This document shows, in pieces, positions 34,644 through 41,558 of a DNA stretch of 45,464 bases; within the stretch, counting starts at the first letter, position 1, and each line of letters opens with the position of its first letter. Position numbers and translations under genes: made by a program. Below the pieces are notes generated by a model. That model saw nothing but the letters and a program-made list of their open reading frames with translations. It was not told the origin of the DNA and did not search any database. Origin of the DNA: an uncultured Collinsella sp. (GTDB taxonomy: Bacteria; Actinomycetota; Coriobacteriia; Coriobacteriales; Coriobacteriaceae). The stretch lies in NCBI GenBank assembly GCA_958415665.1, contig CATYZK010000015.1, positions 1-45,464 of the forward strand. The letters run 5' to 3'.

Positions 34644-35591
34644 TCACATAGCGAGATCCGTACGGATGGATGGGTCGCTGAGGGCCTCGCGGAGCCAGGG
34701 GGCCAGCTGCTCGGGGTGACCCTGCAGGTAGCCTTTGAGCTCGGACGGGGCCACGCGGCGCACTTCCGAGATCTCCTCTTGGTTGATATGCAGCTCGCCC
34801 GGCTCAACATGGGCAAGGTAGACCTCGCACCATTCGCACTCGCAGCGGCCGTCGCCGTGGTCCTCGCGGTACACCACGTGTCCGAGGTGCTTGAGCTGGT
34901 CGGGTGCGCGCGTGATGCCGAGCTCTTCGTTGATGCGACGCACGGCTGCAGCAGCAACGTCCTCGCCCGGCAGCGGATGGCCCGCACAAGCATCGGCGAG
35001 TACCCCGCCCCACAGGCGCTTGAGCGGACTACGGCGGCAGAGCAGCAAGCGTGCGTCTTCGCCCTGACCCTCGACCAGCAGCGTCAGAAATGCCTGGTGC
35101 AGGATGCCCTCGCCGGTATGGGCCTCGATGCGGTCGACGGGGCCAAGCGTCTCGCCGGTCGCGGCATCGACCGCCACGACCTCGGCGCCCGCACCGCCCT
35201 CATCCCAGCCGGCGCGCAGAATGCGGGCTGCGGCCTCCTCGAGCGCGGCGATGAGCTCCTTGGTGGTGTCGAGCACGCGTTGCAGGTCGTCCTTGCTCGC
35301 CCGCTCGACATGAAAACCTGTGCTCGCCGTAACGGGCACGCCAAAGCGTGTGGCCAGCGCCGCCGCGATATCGTGCGCCGGGATCTCGTCTCGATGGCAC
35401 GGAACGGCCAGGATGCTCACCGTCGCCGTACGGCCGGGCTCGGGGCGCGGAATGGCCTGCGCCGTGGCGCCCAGGTGCGCGAACTCCGGAGAGCAGGCGT
35501 ACACCACCATGCCGCGCGGCGTCACCGTCAACTGGGCCTCGAGCGCAAACTTGCCCTCGCCCACCGCAATCTTTGTCGTGTGCATACCCAT
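34644..35591 (-). CDS. LpdD-like domain fused to IDI-like Nudix domain
   Basis: 315 residues, two domains. Residues 1-125 resemble the prenylated-flavin chaperone LpdD (HLGATAQAIPRP, PCHRDEIPAHDIAAALA, GFHVERAS). Residues 136-315 resemble isopentenyl-diphosphate isomerase type 1: His158, His165, His205, Glu251 and Glu253 match the E. coli metal ligands and Tyr241 its active-site Tyr. The Nudix-like helix is GHPLPGE...RRINEELG. The position of E. coli Cys67 is Ala203, with Cys202 next to it. ATG 35591 has AGGAG 5 nt upstream; ATG 35585 is possible. It precedes the transporter-ubiD-ubiX-merR genes in the same direction. The fused activity is not known. Confidence 0.8.
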   Translation of the reverse strand: MGMHTTKIAVGEGKFALEAQLTVTPRGMVVYACSPEFAHLGATAQAIPRPEPGRTATVSILAVPCHRDEIPAHDIAAALATRFGVPVTASTGFHVERASKDDLQRVLDTTKELIAALEEAAARILRAGWDEGGAGAEVVAVDAATGETLGPVDRIEAHTGEGILHQAFLTLLVEGQGEDARLLLCRRSPLKRLWGGVLADACAGHPLPGEDVAAAAVRRINEELGITRAPDQLKHLGHVVYREDHGDGRCECEWCEVYLAHVEPGELHINQEEISEVRRVAPSELKGYLQGHPEQLAPWLREALSDPSIRTDLAM

Positions 35592-35666
35592 GGGATCTCC
35601 TGTCGCCCGCGATGTACCTGAGACCATCTTCGCCTGTATTGCGACTATACAGGCAAGGTCCCGACC

Positions 35667-35705
35667 TGACAAAGGCGCTACTCCTTTGTCACATTCTGCT
35701 AGAGT
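35667..35705 (+). promoter_or_regulatory. TGTGACAAAG-family palindrome and extended -10 of the MFS gene
   Basis: Perfect 9-bp arms TGACAAAGG (35667-35675) and CCTTTGTCA (35683-35691), then TGCTAGAGT at 35697-35705, the same nonamer as the extended -10 before pepT. The palindrome covers the -35 region. The MFS start is 48 nt downstream. Confidence 0.5.
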
Positions 35706-35752
35706 TGCAGGGATTGAATCCCGCTTATTCATGCGACATTGGAGTGACAACC

Positions 35753-37006
35753 TTGACCGCCGCAACCACGTCTAAAAGTAAATCAACCGCCGCCGCGCTC
35801 TCCCCCGCGCGCACCAAGCTCTGCCTTGCGCTGCTCGTGCTGTTGGGATTCTCGCTCGGCTGCTCCGAGTTCGTGGTCATCGGTATCGAGAGCGACTTGG
35901 CGACGGAACTCGGCGTATCACTTGCTACTGCGGGTCAGCTCATCAGCGTGTTCGCGCTCGTCTACGCCATCGCGACGCCGGTGCTTGCGCTCAGCACGGG
36001 GCGCTTCCGCCGCTACCAGCTGCTCGTGTGCTACAGCATCGTCTTTGTGCTCGGCAACTTGGCCATGGCGTTGGCACCCAACTTCCAGGTGCTCTTTATC
36101 TCGCGCATCATCTTGGGCTCCGTCTCGGGCGCGCTGCTCGCCGTGGGCGTGACGTATATCCCCGAGCTGCTGTCCCCGCAGCAGACCTCGCTTGCCATCT
36201 CAGTCGTGTACGGCGCGTTTTCCGTGGCGATGGTCTTTGTGACCTCGATTGGCAAGTTTGTGGCCGACACGCTCGATTGGCACGTGGCCATGTACGGCAC
36301 GCTGGCCTTTGCCGTTTTGATATGCGGAGCGCTCGTGGCGTTTATGCCGCGCGCCGGGCAAACCGACGAGCCTGCCACCTTTCGCGAGCAGGCGGGTCTG
36401 CTGCGCGAGCCGAGCGTCATCACCGGCATGCTCATCTTTTTGTTTGGCGTGGGCTCGGTCTACGTATTCTATGGCTACGTGACGCCTTATCTGGAGCAGG
36501 TGCTGGGTATGGGCACGGTCGAGGCCAGCACCACGCTTATGGCGTATGGCGTGTTCTGCCTGATCTCGAACATCCTGGGTGGATGGATCGACGCACGTTT
36601 TGGTATGAAGGCGCTGCTCGTGACGTTTGTGCTACAGGCCGCGGCGCTACTTGGGCTGTTTGTCGTTGGCGGCGCCATGCCGCTCGCGCTCGTCTTTGTC
36701 TTTTGCCTGGCGATGCTCATGTACCTGTTCTCGGTCTCGTGCATCACGCACTTTATGGATGTGGCGCGCAGCCACCATCCCAAATCGATGGTGCTCGCGA
36801 GTTCGGTGGAGCCCATGGCATTTAACGTCGGCATCTCGTTTGGCACCGCGGTGGGCGGCGCCGTGGTAAGTGGGATTGGCATTGCCAACGTGGGCGCGGT
36901 TGGCGCCGCCTTCTCGCTCGTGGCCTGGGTACTCACGCTGGTGACGATCAAGCTGGCACGCTGGGAGCGCCGCCGCCACGCAGCGCAATCAACGGTACAG
37001 GCATAG
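35753..37006 (+). CDS. MFS transporter, DHA1 drug/sugar efflux type
   Basis: 417 residues, 12 membrane helices. The N-terminal half resembles AraJ/PbuE-like exporters (LGCSEFVVIGIESDLA, LSTGRFRRYQLL, RIILGSVSGALLAVG, VTYIPELLSPQQ). Start TTG 35753 has GGAG 8 nt upstream; GTG 35744 is an alternative, and the longer upstream reading frame overlaps the divergent gene. It is divergent from the LpdD-Nudix gene and could export the decarboxylation product, but efflux families are diverse and this is speculative. Confidence 0.85.
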   Translation: MTAATTSKSKSTAAALSPARTKLCLALLVLLGFSLGCSEFVVIGIESDLATELGVSLATAGQLISVFALVYAIATPVLALSTGRFRRYQLLVCYSIVFVLGNLAMALAPNFQVLFISRIILGSVSGALLAVGVTYIPELLSPQQTSLAISVVYGAFSVAMVFVTSIGKFVADTLDWHVAMYGTLAFAVLICGALVAFMPRAGQTDEPATFREQAGLLREPSVITGMLIFLFGVGSVYVFYGYVTPYLEQVLGMGTVEASTTLMAYGVFCLISNILGGWIDARFGMKALLVTFVLQAAALLGLFVVGGAMPLALVFVFCLAMLMYLFSVSCITHFMDVARSHHPKSMVLASSVEPMAFNVGISFGTAVGGAVVSGIGIANVGAVGAAFSLVAWVLTLVTIKLARWERRRHAAQSTVQA

Positions 37007-37115
37007 AAGCGGGATCGAGGACAGGCGCAAGCACAACCCAGGGTGGCGAGCGACCGGTGAAAACCGCCCCATATGAGCAGTGTTTATCCGCCTGCAAGCT
37101 CCAGCAGTGCAATTT

Positions 37116-37206
37116 CGTGTATTTCAGATACACGCTTTTCTACGATTTCGTGTATTTCAAGTACACGAAATCATACTAAACTATGTATCTGAAGTACACG
37201 AAATCG
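37116..37206 (+). promoter_or_regulatory. Palindrome array before the second ATPase gene
   Basis: CGTGTAT/ATACACG (37116-37122, 37128-37134), GATTTCGTGTA/TACACGAAATC (37144-37154, 37162-37172, perfect 11-bp arms) and a half-site GTACACGAAATC (about 37194-37205) just before the ribosome site. A weak promoter (TTTCAA, TAAACT, 16 nt apart) lies among them. Arrangement parallels 29523-29602. Confidence 0.6.
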
Positions 37207-37219
37207 GAAAGGCGGCCCC

Positions 37220-38590
37220 ATGCGCAGATTAATCGAATCCGTTATCGAATCATGGGCGACAAAGGACGCCTCACGCCCCCTCCTCATCCGTGGTGCGCGA
37301 CGCGTAGGCAAAACATACGCCGCCGAGGAAATCGGCAGGCGAATCGCCGGCGATGCGTTTATCAAACTCGACTTTCAGACCGATCTGGAGCTGATCGCCC
37401 CGCTGTTCGACTGCCCCACCGACGAGGTTGACACTATCGTGGCGCGAATCTCGGACTATAAGCGCACCCCCATTCGCAAGGAAACCGCTTTCATCCTGTT
37501 CGATGAAGTGCAGCTCTGCGAGCGGGCGCTCAACTCGCTTCGCTTTTTCTCGGGTTCGGGTTGGCGCATATGTGCAACCGGCAGCCAGCTCGGCGTCGCC
37601 ACGCGCAAGCGCAAGTTGCCTTTTCCCAGCGGCGTTCGTCAAGAGACCATGCACCCCATGTCGTTCGAGGAGTTTCTTTGGGCACTCGATGAGGAGCTGA
37701 TGGCCGATGCCATTCGCACCCATGCCGGTACGCTTGAGACCTATGTCGCGCACCAAGCTGCGCTCAACCTGTTTCATCGATACCAGATCGTGGGCGGCAT
37801 GCCCGCCGCCGTCAGCGCATATCGCAAGACGTTATCCATCGAAGATGCGCGCATCGAGCAGCGCGAAATCGACGAGACCTATACCGCCGATATGACCGAC
37901 CCCGAAAACGGGATCAGCGGCGTGGCAGCGCGCAAGGTCTGGCGTTCCATTCCGTCCCAGCTGCTGCGATCGTCCACAAAGAAATTCAAGTACTCCGAGG
38001 TCGAACGCGGAGGCCGACGCGCCAAGCTTATCGAACCGCTCGATTGGCTCGAGGGTGCCGGCATCATATCGGTTAACAACCTGACCGATGGCATCGCGCC
38101 TCCCCTCGTCCCCTTTGACGACGAAGACGGGAGTTTCTTTAAGGTCTATCTTCTCGATACAGGTCTCATGTTCTACAAGCTCGGTATCAACCCGCGGCTC
38201 TGGCTCGACCTCAAGGAGGATTCCGTCATGGCGCTGTCTTCCGACTTTCGAGGTGCCCTGGCGGAAAACTCGGTCATGCAGGCATTTTCGAGCAATGGTT
38301 TGCAAACGTACTATTGGATGCCGCCGTCTTCTTGGAAGACGAGCGGCGAGCTCGATTTCCTACTTCAGACCGACCGTATGGAAATCGTTCCCGTCGAGGT
38401 AAAGTCCGCACGCAACGTGCGCGCGAGAACCCTCGGGTCGTTTATGGACAAAGCCCGATCGCCATATGCCTACATTTTGTCCGAGAACAATTTTGCCCGC
38501 AGCGAAACCGATGACGGGCGCGAGCTGCGCCATCTTCCCTTGTACGCAGCAGGCTTTATCGGAGCAAATTGCCTCAAGGGCAGTCTGTAA
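37220..38590 (+). CDS. AAA_14/DUF4143-type ATP-binding protein (second of two)
   Basis: 456 residues. Walker A GARRVGKT (24-31), Walker B AFILFDEVQL, then a DUF4143-like C-terminus with GELDFLL...PVEVKSA, a PD-(D/E)XK nuclease-like pattern (Asp, Glu, Lys). Only distantly similar to the first ATPase at 28180. GGAAAGG lies upstream of ATG 37220. Role unknown for the family. The phosphatase gene begins 33 nt downstream and may share its transcript. Confidence 0.85.
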   Translation: MRRLIESVIESWATKDASRPLLIRGARRVGKTYAAEEIGRRIAGDAFIKLDFQTDLELIAPLFDCPTDEVDTIVARISDYKRTPIRKETAFILFDEVQLCERALNSLRFFSGSGWRICATGSQLGVATRKRKLPFPSGVRQETMHPMSFEEFLWALDEELMADAIRTHAGTLETYVAHQAALNLFHRYQIVGGMPAAVSAYRKTLSIEDARIEQREIDETYTADMTDPENGISGVAARKVWRSIPSQLLRSSTKKFKYSEVERGGRRAKLIEPLDWLEGAGIISVNNLTDGIAPPLVPFDDEDGSFFKVYLLDTGLMFYKLGINPRLWLDLKEDSVMALSSDFRGALAENSVMQAFSSNGLQTYYWMPPSSWKTSGELDFLLQTDRMEIVPVEVKSARNVRARTLGSFMDKARSPYAYILSENNFARSETDDGRELRHLPLYAAGFIGANCLKGSL

Positions 38591-38622
38591 GCCCCGCGCA
38601 ACCGCCCAGAAAGGAACCGCGC

Positions 38623-39069
38623 ATGCAACGTATACTGTTTATCTGTTATGGAAATATCTGCCGCTCGACGATGGCTGAGTCGGTGTTTACCGAGCTCGTG
38701 CGCCGCGCTGGGCGCGAGGCGGAGTTTGTCATCGATTCCGCAGCGACCTCAACCGAGGAGATCGGCAACCCGCCGCATCATGGCACGGTCGCCAAGCTGC
38801 GCGAGGTCGGGATTCCCGTCGTTGCCCACCGTGCACGCCAGGTGCGTCGTGCGGAGTATGGCGACTGGGATCACATTGTCTATATGGATGCCGAGAACGC
38901 GCGTGGCCTGCGTCGCATCTTTGGCAACGACCCCGACGGCAAGATTACGCGCTTGCTCGATTGGACCGAGCGCCCCGGCGACGTGGCCGATCCCTGGTAC
39001 ACCGGCAACTTCGATGCCACCTACCGCGACGTGCTCGACGGTTGCACCGCTATGCTCGAGCAGCTGTAG
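38623..39069 (+). CDS. Low-molecular-weight protein tyrosine phosphatase
   Basis: 148 residues. The active-site loop CYGNICRS gives the C-x5-R motif with Cys8 and Arg14; the catalytic Asp is Asp123 in DPWYTG. Hydrolyses phosphotyrosine, and arginine-phosphate in some family members. AAGGA lies upstream of ATG 38623. No kinase partner is next to it. Confidence 0.93.
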   Translation: MQRILFICYGNICRSTMAESVFTELVRRAGREAEFVIDSAATSTEEIGNPPHHGTVAKLREVGIPVVAHRARQVRRAEYGDWDHIVYMDAENARGLRRIFGNDPDGKITRLLDWTERPGDVADPWYTGNFDATYRDVLDGCTAMLEQL

Positions 39070-39106
39070 GCAAGCGAGGTCGCAGGCCACGCCTTCGGCG
39101 CGAAAC

Positions 39107-39201
39107 GAGCGTGGATAATCTCCCACATGAAAAATGAGCGTGGATTTTCTCCCACTTTGAGCGTTCAAGCGCGCTCTAAACGGGAGAAAATCCACGCTCG
39201 A
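39107..39201. repeat. GAGCGTGGAT palindromic repeat, second locus
   Basis: A half unit GAGCGTGGATAATCTCCCAC (39107-39126), then a full hairpin with perfect 18-bp arms GAGCGTGGATTTTCTCCC (39136-39153) and complement (39182-39199). It ends 2 nt before the stop codon of the TIGR04076-like gene. Same family as 26097-26163. Confidence 0.75.
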
Positions 39202-39534
39202 TTACTCGTCGACGATCTCGGCAAGCCAAACGTTCAGCGTATCGACCTCGGGGCAGCAGAACTTTGCCGTACCAGGCTCGTTGCCAGGCACGGTTCCGCC
39301 ATAGCGCAGGATATCAATATAGGGAAAGCCCACATGGCAGGCCATGGCGCACATCTTGCCGCGGTCGCGATCGAAATCAAAGACGTCGCCCGGCTTGTGA
39401 CCATGATGACAGCGGCACGCCCCCAGCTGGTCCACGCAGCTCACGCGGATACGCGGACGCTTGCCACGCGGCGCGCCGAGCGGCTTGTTCTTGTCGGCGG
39501 ACCCGGCGGCGGCGCCCTCGCCGGCGTTACTCAT
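39202..39534 (-). CDS. TIGR04076-like Cys-rich small protein
   Basis: 110 residues. The pattern CxxHHGHKPGDVFDF, MCAMACHVGFPYI, LRYGG and FCCPEV fits the TIGR04076 family (Cys/His-rich, role not established). The first 25 residues are low-complexity. Its ATG overlaps the pyridoxal kinase stop by 8 nt (ATGAGTAA), so it is translationally coupled to it. Confidence 0.75.
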   Translation of the reverse strand: MSNAGEGAAAGSADKNKPLGAPRGKRPRIRVSCVDQLGACRCHHGHKPGDVFDFDRDRGKMCAMACHVGFPYIDILRYGGTVPGNEPGTAKFCCPEVDTLNVWLAEIVDE

Positions 39535-40351
39535 GGTCGATCACGTCCAGGCAGGCCTCGATGGGCAGGCCGGCCGACTTGTCCTCTTGGTCGGCATTGC
39601 GCTCGATAAGCTCAGCCACCACACGCATGGCATCGGACGTCGCGCGCTGCAGACTCCAACCTGCCATAACGCGGCCGACGAGCACCGCCGAGAACGTGTC
39701 GCCCGTGCCCGGGAAATAGACCGGAATGAGCTCAAAGGGAATCGTAAAGTACTCCCCCACTACATGGTCGTAACCGATAACGGCGTTCGTGCCGTCGACC
39801 ACAGCGCTCGTAATGACCACCGACTTGGCACCCAGCTCGCGCACGGCGTCCACAAGGACGCGGGCCTCATCGGGCGTGATCTGCTCTGCAATAGGCGTAT
39901 CGGTGAGCAGACAGGCCTCGGTGTAATTGGGAACCGCGTAATCGGCGCACTCGAGCAGGTGCCTCATGAGACCGATCGTGGACTCGGGCACGCCCGCATA
40001 GAGCTTGCCGTTGTCGCCCATGATGGGATCGACGAACACCTTAGTGCCCTTTTGCGCGCGGCGGTGGCAAAAGTCCGAGATGATGCGCGTCTCTTCCTCG
40101 GTCACGATAAAGCCGGTCGAGATGGCGTCGAACTCAAAGCCGAGTTCTTCCCAGATGGCAAGACTCTGACGCACGTACTCCGTGGTGTCGTGGATGTAGA
40201 ACTTGGGATAGTTGAGCGTATCGGAAACGAGCGCCGTCGGCAGGTTATGGATACGGTAGCCCATGTGCGACAGCACCGGCAGCATGGCGGAAAGCGCGAC
40301 CTTGCCGTAACCGCACATATCGTTGATCAGCAGCAGCTGAGTGTTCTTCAT
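39527..40351 (-). CDS. Pyridoxal/pyridoxamine kinase
   Basis: 274 residues, ribokinase-like fold of the PdxK/PdxY type. Phosphorylates B6 vitamers to salvage PLP. Motifs are VDPIMGDNGKLY, NYTEACLL and the GTGDTF anion hole near the C-terminus with catalytic Asp. GGGAGA precedes ATG 40351; a longer frame from 40375 lacks support. Coupled with the TIGR04076-like gene downstream. Confidence 0.88.
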   Translation of the reverse strand: MKNTQLLLINDMCGYGKVALSAMLPVLSHMGYRIHNLPTALVSDTLNYPKFYIHDTTEYVRQSLAIWEELGFEFDAISTGFIVTEEETRIISDFCHRRAQKGTKVFVDPIMGDNGKLYAGVPESTIGLMRHLLECADYAVPNYTEACLLTDTPIAEQITPDEARVLVDAVRELGAKSVVITSAVVDGTNAVIGYDHVVGEYFTIPFELIPVYFPGTGDTFSAVLVGRVMAGWSLQRATSDAMRVVAELIERNADQEDKSAGLPIEACLDVIDHE

Positions 40352-40531
40352 GAGGGTCTCCCTTGTTTCGGGCACAGCGCAGCAGCGCCACAGTGCGACT
40401 AAGTGTAGCGCAGGAGGCGTTGTGGGCGGAGGCGAGCGGTACGAAGGGCAAATTGTTGCGGAAAGGTTTCGGAAATGGGGGTTGTTTGCTCCATAGCGGC
40501 CTAGTTGATGCTACTCATATAGCGCCATTTC
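40352..40531. other. Gene-free upstream region of the kinase
   Basis: This 180-nt stretch shows no coding frame I can support and no clear promoter. It leads into the nested hairpin at 40532. Confidence 0.4.
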
Positions 40532-40683
40532 AAAACTATGCCTATTTACTACGTTTAACCGCCCGCCTCCAACCACAACGAATTTCTCTCCAACAAAACC
40601 GCAGGTAGATAGCTTGCGTTTTTTCAGAAACAGCTGTTGTGGTCAGCGATGCTGGATTCATCGTAGTAATTAGGCATAGTTTT
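40532..40683. repeat. Nested 152-nt hairpin element with 22-bp terminal inverted repeats
   Basis: Terminal arms AAAACTATGCCTATTTACTACG (given in two parts: AAAACTATGCC, TATTTACTACG; 40532-40553) and the complement at 40662-40683 match at 21 of 22 positions. Inside, ACCACAAC/GTTGTGGT (40572-40579, 40636-40643) and AAAACCGCA/TGCGTTTT add further stems. It resembles a miniature inverted-repeat element or a long RNA hairpin. AT-richer than the surroundings. Confidence 0.6.
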
Positions 40684-40781
40684 TGGCAAGGCCGCTTCGA
40701 AAGGCATCATCGCAGCCCAAAGTAATCCCTTTTAAAGTGATCCCTTTTCCTCCGCCCCCCCACGGATCACTCAAATGCCAA

Positions 40782-40958
40782 CCGAGGCAGCGCTGCAGAT
40801 TGAGGACGGACAGCGAAAACGCTCCTAAGCGAGCAAGGTGGCGTGAAAGAGGAGGGCATAGGCCTTGTGGCCATGCCCGACGATTGAACGCCAGATTGCC
40901 GCTTAGGAGCGTTTGCAGCGTCGAGCGGTTACGGCGTTTGGTAAAACGCCGTAACTTA
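40782..40958 (+). repeat. Structured intergenic repeat, copy C
   Basis: Third copy. Outer stem AAACGCTCCTAAGCG/CGCTTAGGAGCGTTT, next TGGCGT/ACGCCA, apical GGGCAT/ATGCCC, 3' hairpin GTTACGGCGTTT/AAACGCCGTAAC, followed by CTTAATA. Lies between divergent kinase and marR genes, ending 15 nt before the marR -35. GAAAGAGGA and CGACGATTGA form a conserved internal loop shared with copy B. Confidence 0.8.
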
Positions 40959-40972
40959 ATAAGTTTGGTACC

Positions 40973-41035
40973 TTGACATTTATTTCTTGCACTCCTAAAT
41001 TAGTTAGGCACAAAACAATTGCACTACCTAACTAA
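40973..41035 (+). promoter_or_regulatory. marR promoter and operator
   Basis: TTGACA (40973-40978) and TAAATT (40996-41001) are 17 nt apart. TTAGTTAGG (41000-41008) and CCTAACTAA (41027-41035) are inverted and overlap the -10 and start region; TTGCACT is repeated before each. This suggests autoregulation by the MarR protein. Confidence 0.65.
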
Positions 41036-41051
41036 AGAAAGGAGCGACACC

Positions 41052-41558
41052 ATGTGCGATGACCACATCGGCCTCTGCCCCCACACGCCGGGCGGCGACC
41101 CTCATGAACCCGCAGATGCGCCCGCGGCACAGTCCCAATCAGACGCGCTCGCCAAGCACATCCTAAACGGGCTGGGCTTCTGCGGCCACTTTCTGCACTT
41201 TCACGGCGGCGGCGCCTCGGGAAAGGCCCCCATCGTCTGCTTGCTCGCCAAGCAGCCAAACGGCGAGATGTCACAGCAGGAACTAGGCCTGCACTTTGAT
41301 CTTAAGCCCGGTTCGCTTTCCGAGATTCTCTCCAAGATCGAATGCGCCGGCCTTATCGAGCGCAGCCGCAATCCCAAAGACCGGCGGCAGCTCACCATTC
41401 GCCTGACCGAAGCGGGATGGGAAAAGGCCCACGTAGAGCAGGCTGCCCGCATTCGCTTTAGGGAGCAGGCCTTTAGTGCCCTCACTCACGACGAGCGCGA
41501 ACAGCTCGCCGAAATGCTTGAGAAAATCCGCGTAACCTGGGAGGAACTGGATGATTAA
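41052..41558 (+). CDS. MarR-family regulator
   Basis: 168 residues. A histidine-rich N-terminal region (residues 1-50) precedes a MarR winged helix (QQELGLHFDLKPGSLSEILSKIECAGLIERSRN, DRRQLTIRLTEAG). ATG 41052 has AAAGGAG upstream. The stop overlaps the first exporter gene by 8 nt, so it controls or senses for the exporter. Confidence 0.88.
   Translation: MCDDHIGLCPHTPGGDPHEPADAPAAQSQSDALAKHILNGLGFCGHFLHFHGGGASGKAPIVCLLAKQPNGEMSQQELGLHFDLKPGSLSEILSKIECAGLIERSRNPKDRRQLTIRLTEAGWEKAHVEQAARIRFREQAFSALTHDEREQLAEMLEKIRVTWEELDD

Noticed and set aside
28180..38590. The two DUF4143 ATPases as parts of a defence island
   Set aside because: They lie 8 kb apart among metabolic genes, with no toxin, nuclease or phage gene beside them; a defence role cannot be supported.
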